A stretch of 64,000 nt of DNA from Ovis canadensis (Eukaryota; Chordata; Mammalia; Artiodactyla; Bovidae), in NCBI RefSeq assembly GCF_042477335.2, contig NC_091256.1:46393001-46457000 (forward strand), in the 5' to 3' direction. Positions 25,051 to 36,965 of the stretch are shown piece after piece; positions within the stretch are counted from its first letter, which is position 1, and each line of letters starts with the position of its first letter. The notes under the pieces were generated by a model that made no database searches, was not told the origin of the DNA, and worked only from the letters and a program-made list of their open reading frames with translations. The position numbers and the translations under genes were made by a program.

Positions 25051-26424
25051 TATAAGAGACACCTAAAAGCAATACTACCCAAAGTTCTAATCTAAGGTGG
25101 CAGTGCAGCAAGACCTTGAACTCACCTTTTTCTCATGGACACTTCATATCAACATTTGCACATAGAGCAGTGCCTCCTGAAGAAGGGCTAATTGAACAGA
25201 AACTGTACAAAATAAATGACAGAGATGTTCATAGGAGATGTGTGCCTAAAGAGATGAATAAGAGATGGAGTCCCCAGGAACGCCACCCTTGACACTGTGA
25301 CACATAGTAGGGATGCTTATCACTGAAGGGCAAGTGCACAGACTCGCTTGCCCTAGGAGAAACAGTGGGCTAAAGGGCACCTAAATTATTTGTGAGGGAA
25401 ATTTATTTATCACCCTTAGAGCTTCTGCCACATGGGAAGGACCCTGCTGAAACTCTCTTCAAGGTCAGAGGTGACAGACAGCACCTCTGATTTTGTGTGT
25501 TCTCCTTCCACTGTTCTATCACAGGTGGGGACACTATGTCCAGGTGCCACTTTCCCCCCTTGGTTTCAGGTTTTACCTGATTGAGGAATTAGGCAGGTAC
25601 TTGGGACCTGTATTTAATTTTCTGATGTACAGAGAGATGCAAGACAAAGACAGGAAAGAAAATGAAGTAAAATGGATAAATTTCACATCAAAAATTTTTT
25701 TTGTCTTGGTATACACTCTTTTAGACCCTAGGAACTTAATTTATAAAACCTTCTTCCTCTGTGTGCCTTGGTAGATTTATTCTTGCCGTGGAGGTCTCTC
25801 CTCTAGAGAGAGAGAGTTCTCCTTCTTTTTCTCTTTCCTCAGTCTTGTTACAGCTTATGTCCATTATTATGTTCTGAACAATATTTAGGTGACTTTTGGA
25901 ACTAGCGCTAACATTGCTAAGCAATTAATGTAGGCTATCCTCTGAGCCTGTTCTTTAACCAGCCCCTCCATGACTGCAAACTCTCATGCCCACATGCCGC
26001 TGGTCCAGGATCCCAGTGCAATTAAAGAAAAAGAAGAGACTTTTATTCCAAAAGGCTTGATATCTTAAGGTGTAGAGTTTGATGACTTTTATATCAGTGA
26101 ATAGATGTTTTCTTTTAGTTGTAGCTTCTGATTTTCACTGTAATCATACCACTCTCAGCCTGGTCTTTTCTTCACTATTTGATTTTTTTAGGGCTTTGCA
26201 GTTGTCTTCTTCCTCAATATAACTTGGGTCCATGGCCACCTGTGTGTCAGCCACTCTATCACATGGACTGCAGAAATAGCAAACTGTCCTTAAATTTTAT
26301 CCTTGAAGAAAACAGATTATACTGGCATGAAACATAGATTTGCAAACTCAAACAAAATTGACCCCTAATTGAAATGTGACCCTCATGAAATGGTTGTCAA
26401 AGTCACGGAAAATCTCTTCATAAA
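25051..26424. other. Intergenic, nothing recognised
   Basis: No gene-like frame or clear repeat. The short open frames here lack any family I recognise. Confidence 0.45.
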
Positions 26425-26725
26425 AAGGTGGAGAAAAGACTTATGGACATGGGGAGAGGGGAGGAGAGGATGAGATGTATGAAAAGAGTAACATGAAAAC
26501 TTACATTACCATATGTAATATAGAAAGCCAACGGGAATTTGCTGTATGGCTCAGGAAACTCAAACAGGAGCTCTGTATCAGCCTAGAGGAGTGGGATGAG
26601 GAGGGAGATGGGAGAGAGGTTCAAGAGGGAGGGAACATATGTATACCTATGGCTGATTCATGTTGAGGTTCGACAAAACAGCAAAATTCTGTAAAGCAAT
26701 TATCCTTCAATAAAAAAAATAATTT
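26425..26725 (+). mobile_element. L1 3' end, sense
   Basis: Bovine-type L1 3'UTR: acatggggagaggggaggag, then gggaatttgctgtatggctc and gtatacctatggctgattca, ending tccttcaataaaaaaaat. 5'-truncated. Confidence 0.9.
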
Positions 26726-27354
26726 TCAAAGAAGGTGGAGAAATGAATGTGGTTTCTGAGCAGCTCTGACATCTAGTGGTCAATTGGCATTTCTAAGGTA
26801 GCTACAGGAGCCAGTTCTGCTCAACTGAATTGTCATGGAGCTGTGGTACAGATACTGTCAGCGGACAGACTGACGGAGTCCGTGCAATGAAGTTAAAAGG
26901 TAAGGAATGGAAAATTGTGAAAGCTACCCAGATATTTGTTATACCTATGACAGACCACTTGAGTGACTGTGGACTCAGAAATATGAGTTCCAAGCAATCA
27001 CTTCTTAAGGAAAATGGGGCATGGAAAGCAAAGTGTACATAGGACAGTGTTTCTTGATGACAGTAGTAACTATGTTCCATGATAGCATATGACAAGTCTT
27101 ACACTAAATGCAGCAAACATCTCTGTCTTCCCAGCAACCTTAAAAAATAAGTAACATGATATTTATGGCTGATGAAATTGAGAGGTTCAGTGACTTGCTT
27201 TGCTGCCCAAATTCTTATAACAAAAGTTAGTAGAGAAAAATCTCTTACCTTCCAACTTGGCTATAATAGTGCAGCATGACGTAACAGGCAGAAAGAGAGA
27301 TGAGCAATTGTTCTTCTCTGATTATGGGATCATTATGAGCTAATAATATCATGT

Positions 27355-27582
27355 GTGCTGTGCAAAGTCGTTTCAGTCGTGTCTGACTCCTTGCGACCCC
27401 ATGGACTGTAGTCCTCCAGGTTCCTCTTGTCCATGGGGATTCTCCAGGCAAGAATACTGGAGTGGGTTGCGATGCCCTCCTCCAGGGGGATCTTCCCAAT
27501 CCAGGGATCGAATGCACATCTCTTATATCTCCTGCATTGGCAGCTGGGTTCTTTACCACTAGTGCCACCTGGGAAGCCCAAT
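27355..27582 (-). mobile_element. Bov-tA SINE (first of three)
   Basis: Tail gcaaagtcgtttcagtcgtg to head gtgccacctgggaagccc. Full length. The flanks share aataatatcat (about 27341 and 27582), which I read as its target-site duplication. Confidence 0.92.
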
Positions 27583-27784
27583 AATATCATACTATGACTA
27601 AATATAAATACTACTGTTAATTAATATTATTAAAATAAGGGATAAACTATTATCACTATCCATAAGTTGAAGACAACTAAAAAATAATCCTTTGCTCTAA
27701 CAGAGTTTTCAATTTTATTTATTAGTCAATTAGCATGTGTGTGAATTATTTTTAAGATTTGAAAATTTTCTCCCCATTTTTTTT

Positions 27785-27897
27785 TGTCAAGCTATGAGTA
27801 ACATATAACGTTGTATTAGTTTAAGCTGTACAATATGATGCTTTGAGGTATATATACAGCAAAATGATTGTCATGATGTGTTTTCCTTTGCCCATGT
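27785..27897 (-). mobile_element. L1 fragment, antisense
   Basis: gtacaatatgatgctttgag and atatacagcaaaatgattgt are an antisense L1 3' piece. It is interrupted by two Bov-tA copies directly downstream. Confidence 0.65.
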
Positions 27898-28107
27898 GGG
27901 CTTGTCTTGTCAGTCTCTTTGCCACCCTATGGACTGTAGCCTGCCAAGCTCCTCTGTCCAAGGGATTTCCCAGGCAAGAACACTGGAGTGGGTTGTCATG
28001 CCCTCCTCCAGGGGGATCTTCCCAACCCAGGGATTGAACCCACACCTCTTACATCTCCTGCACTGGCAGGCAGGTTCTTTACTACTAGCGCCACCTGGGA
28101 AGCCCCC
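27898..28107 (-). mobile_element. Bov-tA SINE (second of three)
   Basis: Full-length antisense copy ending gcgccacctgggaagccccc. Flanked by gttttcctttg on both sides (about 27880 and 28110), consistent with a target-site duplication. Confidence 0.92.
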
Positions 28108-28118
28108 TGTTTTCCTTT

Positions 28119-28330
28119 GTAAGTTGCTTTAGTTGTGTCTGACTCTGTGCAACCCTATGGACTGTAGCCAGCCAGGCTCCTCTGCCCATGGGATTCTCCA
28201 GGCAAGAATACCAAAGTGGGTTGTCATGCCCTCCTCCAGGGGATCTTAACCCAGGGATCGAACCTGTGTCTCTGAAGTCTCCTGCATTGGCAGGCAGGTT
28301 CTTTACCATTAGGGTCACCTGGGAAGCCTT
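28119..28330 (-). mobile_element. Bov-tA SINE (third of three)
   Basis: Begins agttgctttagttgtgtctg just after the preceding copy and ends gggtcacctgggaagcc. The next sequence, ttttccttt, resembles the preceding flank again. Confidence 0.92.
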
Positions 28331-29229
28331 ACATTTTCCTTTAGAACATCACAATTTGCAGCTGGAGACCATGTTAGAAGAGAAAAGACAAAGACAGAAG
28401 CCCTTACTCCCTGCACATCTCCATTTTTCTGACCAGAGAGCAACTTTCAACACAACATGATTGCTTGTCCTCGACCCTTTAGAAGCCTGGGGTGGCTTCT
28501 TGCCATGCACTATGGTTGCCAAATGGGACAGTACTCCAGGTAATCTACTTACCTAAGCCTAGCCCTCAGAAAGCTCAGTGAACTCCTCTAAGATTTTAAA
28601 TTAAAAAATTATGAGACTCAGTCAATTAATATGGTAGGGCCTTAAATTGTTTTGCAGGCTGAGTCTTCAGTTACTCGAAAAGACCTCTGACATTATTCAG
28701 TTTGCAGCTCATAATCTCTGGAAGAACTCCTCTGAATGACCATGATATCTAAGAAACTCGTCAGTGTAGAACCCTCATCTAAGTCAGAAATCCCTACTTT
28801 CATGAACTCGAGTGAAACTCTAGGGGCAACATGATCCAAAAGGACACTGAGCATATAACCTAGAACAAGTTCATAAGTGTAACAAAGGACGAGTAGGCGG
28901 TGATGTGCAGAAAGGGCCTAAGGGTAGGTGCCCAGAAACTCATTAAGCTATGCACTGCCGCGGCTCACAGGTTATTGGTTGTCTAATGTTGGGGTGCTTG
29001 CTGTGGAAAGAAGTGTCAGGTCAGGAAACTGGCAGGCCTGGGATCAGGACAAGGAGAAATTTTCTTTCTTACGCAAGCCAGAATGTTTCTTCATAAGAGA
29101 GGTTGACTCTGGTCAACTGCCTGACTCTTGGAATGAGTGGATGTGGATGTGGATGACTGTGAAGCCTGTATGTTCAAAGAGCTGTGTGATCAGAAACCAA
29201 GAGTGTCGAAGTCAGCCTATTGCTAACAA

Positions 29230-29388
29230 ACTAGTGAATAAAACAAACAAGGAGCAGACTCAGAGATAGAGGGGAAAGGATAGCGGTTACAAGTGGGATA
29301 AGGAAAGGGGAGAAGGGCAATATAGAGACAGGGGAAGAAAAAGGGTTATAATGGGGTTATATGAAATTATCTGTGTGAAAGTTTTTTA
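29230..29388 (+). repeat. Probable L1 3'UTR remnant
   Basis: gagcagactcagagatagag, then agcggttacaagtgggata and agggcaatatagagacaggg resemble the artiodactyl L1 3' region. The preceding 28,700-29,230 segment gives a 113-aa frame that I cannot assign. Confidence 0.55.
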
Positions 29389-29389
29389 A

Positions 29390-29538
29390 TTAATTTATTT
29401 GTCATGCTGGGTCTTACTTGTGGCATGCAGGATTTTTAGTTGCGACATGTGGGATCTAGCTCCTTGACCAGGGATTGAATCCCGGGCCCCCGATTGGGAG
29501 CATGGAGTCTTAGACATTGGACCACCAGGGAGGTCCCT
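29390..29538 (-). mobile_element. CHR-type tRNA-derived SINE (short)
   Basis: tgctgggtcttacttgtggc, then ttagttgcgacatgtgggat, and the head end accaccagggaggtccc. Internally shortened compared with the full copies in this window. Confidence 0.7.
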
Positions 29539-29879
29539 GTGAGACTTCCCCTCCCTAGGTGGGAAAGCTACTATGGGATTTAAAGAATCTTTCACTCAAT
29601 AATTTTTTTTTAATATTAAAAGAAACAAAGAGAGACTTCTTTATCCTTTCCATGCTGAGAAATCATTGCTGACCCAGCAGTGGAGGTCCGGGTCCACTGC
29701 TTCCAGCTGTGTTCAGTCCTTCACACCTCTGGGATGCCAAATTTTGGTGGCATTACAGCTGTGTCATATGCTGGCTAACCAGGGGACAATGACTGAACCA
29801 GATCACCAAAGATGGTTCCAACAGCAAGACGGTGGGGCAGCAACAACTACAGCGATAACGCATTTGAGTCAGTTCTAAT

Positions 29880-30332
29880 GAGGTGGATGACCCTGCAGCC
29901 TATTATACAGAGTGAAGTAAGTCAGAAAGAGGACAAATACCGTCTATTAATGCATATATATGGAATTTAGAAAGGTGATACTGGCGATCCTACATGCAGG
30001 GCAGAAAAGGAAACACAGATATAAAAGAACAGACTTTTGGACTCAGCAAGAGAAGGCGAGGGTGGGATGATTTGAGAGGATAGCGTTGTACATTCTAACA
30101 TGTACATGCACATGTTAGATAAAATAGACGACCAGTGCAAGTTCGATGCATGAAGCAGGGGCCCCAAAGCCGGTGCTCTGTGACAATCCAGAGGGATAGG
30201 GTGGGGAGAGCAGTGGGAGGAGGGTTCAGGATGAGGGGGACACATGTATACCTGTGGCTGATTGATTTGATGTATGGCAAAGACCATCACAATATTGTAA
30301 TTATCCTCCAATCATAATAATTAATTAAAAAA
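29880..30332 (+). mobile_element. L1 3' end, sense
   Basis: Opens with gagtgaagtaagtcagaaag (end of L1 ORF2 region) and runs through the 3'UTR (ttttggactcagcaagagaa, acatgtatacctgtggctga) to an A/T-rich tail. 5'-truncated; no intact coding region. Confidence 0.88.
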
Positions 30333-30644
30333 CTACCATTGCTCTGATGAAATGAGTCATATCTAGGACTGATCCTTTTGGACAGGGTTTGAAAGGCACT
30401 GACTTAGGATTCTTTAAGTCTTTATCTTCTGGTACCTGACCTACCCCCAAATTGTTTTTTCCAACTTGTGTTTTTTCGGAGTTGAGACAAAAACAGTCTT
30501 TTCATTATATAAGTATTGTCTGTGAAGTATGTCTAGTCAACTGGTTTGTTGGCTGTATCACTACAGGCAATGTCAATTTTCAAATTATTTAGCTAGTGAG
30601 TTCCTGAGAGAAGGAATCAGAGGTAAGTTTGATTGAGGTGAAGA

Positions 30645-30770
30645 GATTATCATTATTTTTTAAAGTTTTATTTTATTGAAGTATAGTTGATTTACAATGT
30701 TGTGTTAATTTCTGCTGTACAACAAAGTGATTCAGGTTTTATATATATGTACATTGGTTTTTTATTTTGT
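30645..30770 (-). mobile_element. L1 3' part, antisense (left half of an interrupted element)
   Basis: ttattgaagtatagttgatt, then ttctgctgtacaacaaagtg: reverse complement of the L1 3' end. It continues at 31060 after a SINE insertion. Confidence 0.85.
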
Positions 30771-30779
30771 GGGGTGGGG

Positions 30780-30972
30780 GTGGTCTTCCCTAGTGGTTCA
30801 GCAGTAAAGAACCTACCTGCCAACACAGGAGACACTGGTTCTATCCTTGGATCGAGAAGATGCCCTGGAGAAGGAAATGGCAACCCATTCCAGTATTCTT
30901 GCCTGGAAAATCCCATGGAAAGAGGAACCTGGAGGACTACGTTCCATGAGGTTGCAAAGATTGAAACAACTT

Positions 30973-31015
<43 letters not shown>

Positions 31016-31058
31016 ACCTATATGTGTACATTTCTGACAAAGAGTCGGACATGACTGA
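30780..31058 (+). mobile_element. Bov-tA SINE with internal (CA)n expansion
   Basis: Head cttccctagtggttcagcag, body aaggaaatggcaacccattc. The tail contains about 19 CA units (30975-31013). A second tail-like piece (caaagagtcggacatgactg) follows at 31037. Inserted in an antisense L1; the flanks share tacattg and a T-rich run. Confidence 0.85.
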
Positions 31059-31059
31059 G

Positions 31060-31385
31060 CACAGAATACATTGTTTTTTATATTCTTTTCTATTATGGTT
31101 TATCACAGGATAGTAAATATAGTCCCCCATGCTATATAGTCAGACCTTGTTTACCCATCCTAAATATAACAGCTTACATCGGCTAACCCCAAAGTACCAA
31201 CCCATCCCTCCCTCACTTACCTCCCACTTAGCAATCACAAGTCTGTTCTCTGTGTCTGTGAGTCTCTTTCTGTTTTCTCGACAGGTTCATTTGAGTCATA
31301 TTTCAGATTCCACATGTAAGTGGTATCATGTTGCATTTGTCTCTTCCTGACTTACTGAGGTGGAGCTTATTGATGATTGCTGATG
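31060..31385 (-). mobile_element. L1 3' part, antisense (right half)
   Basis: gatagtaaatatagtccccc, cttgtttacccatcctaaat and ttccacatgtaagtggtatc are standard antisense L1 landmarks continuing the piece ending at 30770. Confidence 0.85.
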
Positions 31386-31949
31386 TTTGACAGCCAAGAG
31401 ACAATAAGAAAGCATAGTGTATGTGTGGCAGGGCAGAGGGAGAAAATCAGCAGACAAGGTAGCAGTCATATTTTCCCAAAGACCCGCTGGTTCCCACCCC
31501 TTTGAAATGGTGGCAGCAGAGAGGCACAGGGACAGAAGTGGTATGTGAGCAGGTAGCCAACTCCGAATTCCTAAATCACTGTGTTAGACCTCCAACTCCT
31601 ACCTGGAATCGGACCGGGGGCATCACACTGCCTTTGTCACTGCTGTTGGGCTGTGGTATTGACAGGTCAGTGTTTGCATCTGTGCAGAAGATTCTTAAGT
31701 TCAATGCTATAAAAAGTAAGGATTCTCTACAGTGAAGATCTTGCAGACCAACACTGTCACTTCTGATGGATGACAGTCTAAAAACCACAGAGGAAAGAGG
31801 ACTGAGCACAATGGACACAGAGGAAGAAACTTTAAATTTACACCTCAGCTCTGCCACTGACATTGAGCAAGTTACCTCACCTTAGTGAACGTCAGTCTCC
31901 AAGTCTATAAGACAATGTTCTATGGTAGCAGGTTTTGCAAAGAGTAAGA

Positions 31950-32285
31950 AGGCATCTGCAGTGCTCAGGGGTTCTATTGGAAAGACAGAACCAGTGAATC
32001 ATATATGTATATGTGTATGCGTGGATTGACTGGCTGCAAGGAATTGGCATATGCCATTGTAGGGGGCTAGGCAAGCTTGAAATCTGTAAGGCAAGCTCAT
32101 GCAGGAGTGGTCTACAGTGCACCGGTGGAATCTCTCCTCCTCAAGGAAACTTCAGTTTTGTTCTTAGGGACTTTAAGCTGACTGGATGAGGTCCATCCAC
32201 ATTATTGAGGATAATCGCCTTTATTTAAAGTTAATTGTAGATGATGTTAACCTCATCTACAAATGCTTTCGACCTAGCCAAGTCA
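31950..32285 (+). repeat. Old interspersed repeat, probably L1M-type 3' end
   Basis: The order ctattggaaagacagaacca, ggaattggcatatgccattg and gttaacctcatctacaaatg resembles an old mammalian L1 3' segment. The assignment is tentative. Confidence 0.4.
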
Positions 32286-32479
32286 CACATCAAACTAACC
32301 AATGCAGCACCCAAGCTTGTTTTTCCTTGCCTTTGCTCCAGTCTCTGAGACCTGGAGGAATATCCTTGGGGCACTATTTCTGTGGGACAAACAAAAGATT
32401 GTAGAGGTGTGTAGAGATGCCAGCCCTCTGTGGAGAGAACTCTGCCTTCCGGTCCTTGGAGTGTCTGTCTAGGAATCAT

Positions 32480-33395
32480 CAACCAGGGAATTGCTTGTGG
32501 TTCCCAAAGTGAAGGTGCAGAGGCCCCTGAGGCAGGAGATAGGTAGGCTCCAGGTTAGACATTTGCAGCTGGCCTCCTGTCTGCATCTCCTGAGACAGGA
32601 TATAGCTGGGTTTCAGGTAAGGCATTTGCAACCTCCTGCTTGCCCGAGGAAATGGAATCAACAACAGAAAGAGGATAAACAAATGACCTTTGTCTCTTGT
32701 AAACAACTTAAAGTAATAGTCATGGCAAGGACGGAGAGGCAAAACCCCGTTTGAGTAAAGGATTATGGGATCTCCCTCCCCGCTTTTTGGGGACAAGGAG
32801 ACAATGTACATGTGCAGAAAGGCTACTTGAGGTCTCAAAAGTAAGGGGATAATGCTAGGCCATAAGGAGTCTTATCATCCCAGAAGTCTTCACTTCAAGA
32901 TCTGCCTTGGCTGAGGGTTGCACGTGCACCCAGGAGAGGGTCCCAGGGTAGGTCACATGTGGAAAAGGAAACCAGATAATTGGCTAAAGGTAAACCAAGA
33001 CCTGGAAGAACTGCCCTATATCAATGATGTAACTGCCTTTTTACTGCTCCCCTCCTCAGTGGGGGAGACACCCACACTCTCTCTCCAGGTGAGCCTCTCT
33101 GCCTTCTATCATCTGAACTAAACAAATTATTTTTGTGTGCTTTCCCACTTGTTGTGTTATGTCTCTAGTAATAAACTTTGTATCTGCATTTACAGTTTTT
33201 GTCTCCATGATAAATGCATTTTTCCACTGAGGGCAAAGATCCAGGGGATATTAGCTTCTAGCCTCTAGCACTTGCTGGTCTGGTGACTAGAATTCCTGGT
33301 TTTCATCCAAGCTACTCAGATTCAATTCCTGGGCAGGGAATTAAGATCTCACTTCATGCCTACTCACTGCTGCTTTGCAGAGATCACCCCTGCCC
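32480..33395 (+). mobile_element. Endogenous retrovirus LTR, sense
   Basis: LTR-like layout: an upstream part with a repeated block (about 32530-32575 and 32590-32640), then gataattggctaaaggtaaa, an AATAAA at 33169-33174 within taataaactttg, and a 3' part ggggatattagcttctagcc. It resembles the LTR near 43,140-43,500 around the ggcaaa/AATAAA region. Boundaries are approximate; no gag, pol or env frame is attached. Confidence 0.6.
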
Positions 33396-33989
33396 TCTTC
33401 CACTGTTCTCACAGGCATGAGGGTACAGGAAGAGCAGTGGTGGGGACCCTCGGCAACCAAGAGAAAACTAGAATCTGTGAAACCTGGAGTCAGCGCAACT
33501 TGTCGGGTCCATATTAGGGCTTAGATAGAATACACCTGGGGCTGGAATGAGACGTTGGCCACATTCTTGTTCTCAATAGGAAAAAATCTGGAATTAGCAT
33601 TTTCTGTTCATGACCACTCTGACTTGCCGTGCCTCGGGGCATAACTGGGTGTGTGTTTACATGCATGTGTGTGCCCCGTGCATTTATTTAATGGGGGGTT
33701 TTCTGTTCCTACTGGAGAAGTCAATAAACCTTTGGGGGCAGACTCACGGTTTTAGAAGAGCACTTTTGGGGTGCAGGGTTGTGAGCAGGAGCATAACAGG
33801 GAGTTTGGGGTGAACTGGGACTGGTTCCAGAGAGGCAGCTGTGATGGCCCCCCACATCCCTTCAGATGGTGTGGAGCTTGGAGGTTGTTGAGCAGAGATT
33901 GGACAAGGGTAGTTAGGACTATAGTGATCTTTTACAAGGAAAGAGATTCAGATCTCCACTTTTTCTCTTTGTGGTTCAGCTTTAGTGAA

Positions 33990-34650
33990 ATATACTGGAT
34001 GCTCCCCACCACCACCTTCATGGATTATAGCCTTTTCATGGCAAAGCAGCTTGTGTAACTCAATGAAGCTATGAGCCATGCCACAGAGGGCTACCCAAGA
34101 CAGATGGGTCCTAGTGAAGAGTTCTGACAAAACACAGTCAACTGGAGAAAGAAATGGCAGCCCAGTCCAGGATTCTTGCCTGGAGAACCGCATGGACAGT
34201 ATGAAAAGTAAAAAGATATGGTGCTGGAAAATAAACTCCCCAACCACCCTGCCCCCCCAACCTGGCCACCAGGTTGAAAGGTGTCCAATATGCTACTGGG
34301 GAAGAGCAGAGAACAATTCTAATAGCTCTAGTAAGAATGAAACAGCTGGGCCAAAGTGGGAATGATGCTCAGCTGTGGATGTGTCTGGTGGTGAAAGTAA
34401 AGCCTGATGCTGTAAAGAGCAATATTCCCTAGAAACCTGGAATGTTAGGTCCATGAATCAAGGTAAATTGGATGTGGTCATGCAGGAGATGGCAAAATTG
34501 AACATCAACATCTTAGGAATCAGTGAACTTCAAAATGGACAAGAATGGGAGAATTTAATTCAAATGACCATTGTATCTACTACTGTGGGCAAGAATCCCG
34601 TAGAAGAAATAGAGTAGCCCTCATAGTCAAAAAAGGGTTCAAAATGCAGT
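33990..34650 (+). mobile_element. BovB LINE, 5' portion with endonuclease remnant
   Basis: From ttcatggattatagcctttt to the APE-like endonuclease start: aacatcaacatcttaggaat gives NINILGISEL, and ctactgtgggcaagaatccc gives YCGQES. Stops and frameshifts interrupt it. This is the only 5'-half BovB piece in the window; the others are 3' ends. Confidence 0.85.
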
Positions 34651-34651
34651 G

Positions 34652-34860
34652 ATCGTTTAGTCACTAAGTCATGTACGACTCTTTGGCAACCTCATGGACT
34701 GTAGCCTGCCAGGCTCCTCTGTCCATGTGATCTTCCAGGCAAGAATACTGGAGTGGGTTGCCATTCCCTTCTCAAGGGGATCTTCCCGACCCAGGGATCG
34801 AACCCGTGGTGCCTGCTTTGGCAGGTGTATTCCATACCACTGACCCACCAGGAAAGCCCT
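34652..34860 (-). mobile_element. Bov-tA SINE
   Basis: gatcgtttagtcactaagtc at the tail end, body tggagtgggttgccattccc, and head end gacccaccaggaaagccc. Confidence 0.88.
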
Positions 34861-34905
34861 GATGACTGGCTTCTTTCACTTAGCACATTGCTTTTGAGGT
34901 TCGCC
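34861..34905 (-). mobile_element. L1 fragment, antisense (left half)
   Basis: ggcttctttcacttagcaca is an antisense L1 ORF2-end landmark. The element resumes at 35163 after a Bov-A2 insertion. Confidence 0.65.
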
Positions 34906-35162
34906 AACCCACTCCAGTACTCTTGCCCGGAAAATCCCATGGACAGAGGAGCCTGGTGGGTTGCAGTCCATGGGGTCGCTAAGAGTCGGACACGACTGAG
35001 CGGCTTCACTTTCACTTTTCACTTTCATGCATTGGAAAAGGAAATGGCAACCCACTCCAGTGTTCTTGCCTGGAGAATCCCAGGAACGGGGGAGCCTGGT
35101 GGGCTTCCGTCTATGGGGTCGCACAGAGTCGGACACGACTGAAGCAACTTAGCAGCAGCAGC
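34906..35162 (+). mobile_element. Bov-A2 SINE with short (AGC)n tail
   Basis: Two tandem Bov-A monomers: the first ends gtcgctaagagtcggacacg, the second ends gtcgcacagagtcggacacg. They are joined by cttttcactttcatgcattg. The tail is cttagcagcagcagcag. Confidence 0.9.
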
Positions 35163-35340
35163 AGTACTTCATACATACTTCAGTATGTAAGTACTTCATA
35201 CCTTTTCATTCTAAATAATAGCCATCTTTTGTCTACCCATTCACTTGTTGATGGACATTTGGGTTGTTTCTACTTTTTGGCTATTATGAATAATGATGCT
35301 GTGAACATTCATGTATAAGTTTTTATGTTGAGTAATGTTA
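35163..35340 (-). mobile_element. L1 fragment, antisense (right half)
   Basis: aatagccatcttttgtctac, then gatggacatttgggttgttt and tatgaataatgatgctgtga are typical antisense L1 sequence. Confidence 0.8.
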
Positions 35341-35460
35341 TTATTATCCCCTCTTCATATATGAGGAAACAGGCTCGGAGAGCTTAGATGGGTTGTACAA
35401 TATCACACAGCTACTAAAGGGTAGAAGTCAGATCATGTGATGGTAGGTCTCCCTAGCATG
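35341..35460 (+). repeat. MIR-like remnant
   Basis: ttatccc..., then gaggaaacaggctcggagag and cacacagctactaaagg is the MIR 3' pattern. Confidence 0.7.
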
Positions 35461-36630
35461 CTCCCATCCACAACGTCATATATCCCCACTGCACATAGAG
35501 TGGATCTAGGAGGAGCAGTTATTTTCTCTGCTTGTGCCTCCTCTTGGTTTCTTGTCAGATGCCCACCAGGTTTCTAGAACTGCCGTAGCAGTTAAGGGAT
35601 GGATCTGTACTCACGCCAGGAGGGAACCTGACTATAGGAAAACAGTCAAGCAAGAGACGTGGTCATCATGATATCAGCAGGATCTCAAGGGCAACCTGGA
35701 AGATTGCCATCCTCCAGGAAGGCCTGGGTGACAGGGAAGCATTTCGAGGGGATTCTCAGAAGTTTTTTTGATACAGATTTTGGCAAAAGCGTGAATTTCT
35801 TGGTGTAAGTAAAATATAGGTGTGTTCTATTATAGTTTGGGTTATTAATGGAAATGAGATCTCAAAGTCTAGTGAAGTCTCAAAAATGTTGATTGTCTTT
35901 AAAAGGAGATGGTTAAACTTATTGATGAAAATGTGCTGTAGTTGAAACATTGAAAAAAATGGTTTGTAAATCCAAGAATTAACTTTGCATTTTTAAAAGA
36001 TTTTATTAACATAATTGTTTATAATGACTAGACTTCAAATCAGGGGCCCACATGTGTAAGTTATGCCACTGTTTGGTAAGCCTGCTGCCAGGAGGGCTAT
36101 GAGCAGGATGACTCTATAAATTTCTCACCCAGCGAAGAGGAAGCGATATGGGCAGCACCGATACCTTCCTGTCGCAGAGGGAAATCAGTGAGTCCTTGGG
36201 AAACATGGAAGGTGACCATTCTGGCTTGTCTGGGACTGAAGACCTCACTGGAACATGGGATCTTCATTTTGAAACCAGACAGCATAGGTTTGCCCAGGAT
36301 TAGTTGATCAACCTGCAATGCGGAACACGTGATTGTGGGAGGACTGCTGGGAGGCACGAACCCTGCTGTTTTGAGCATGGAAGGAATGAGTCTTTTTCCC
36401 AAAACTGACAGGTCGGAAATGAGTAGAGACTCTCACAGATGAGCACTCCTTTGTAGGCTTAAATCCCTACTGCTGCACTTTTCTCAGCATCCTGTAGGTG
36501 GGGCTATTGCTCAGCACATTATGTACAGAAGGAAACCAGCGGCTCAGAACAGCAGATAGTGTTCGAGGCGGTTAAAGCAGCGGCTTATTTCATTACAGAC
36601 GGCGCTTTTCGTTTGTCCCAGCTATATCGT

Positions 36631-36891
36631 CGGAGAAGGCAATGGCACCCCACTCCAGTACTCTTGCCTGGAAAATCCCATGGACGGAGGAGCCTGGTAG
36701 GCTGCAGCCCATAGAGTCGCTAAGAGTCGGACACGACTGAGCCACTTCACTTTCTCTTTTCACTTTCATGCAATGGAGAAGGAAATGGCAACCCACTCCA
36801 GTATTCTTGCCTGGAGAATCCCAGAGACAGAGGAGCCTAGTGGGCTGCCCTCTATGGGGTCGCACAGAGTCGGACACGACTGAAGTGACTT

Positions 36892-36965
<74 letters not shown>
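36631..36965 (+). mobile_element. Bov-A2 SINE with long (AGC)n tail and target duplication
   Basis: Starts cggagaaggcaatggcaccc. It holds two Bov-A monomers and a long AGC tail. The 12-bp sequence cagctatatcgt occurs at 36619-36630 and again at 36966-36977, so the insertion limits are clear, though the last repeat units blend into the duplication. Confidence 0.93.

Noticed and set aside
26768-26782. A second CTCF-like site (acatctagtggtca)
   Set aside because: It lacks the GGCAG part of the core and is too weak to list.
28928-29269. 113-residue plus-strand frame
   Set aside because: The 3' part is L1-like and the rest matches nothing I know; no start context or splice support.
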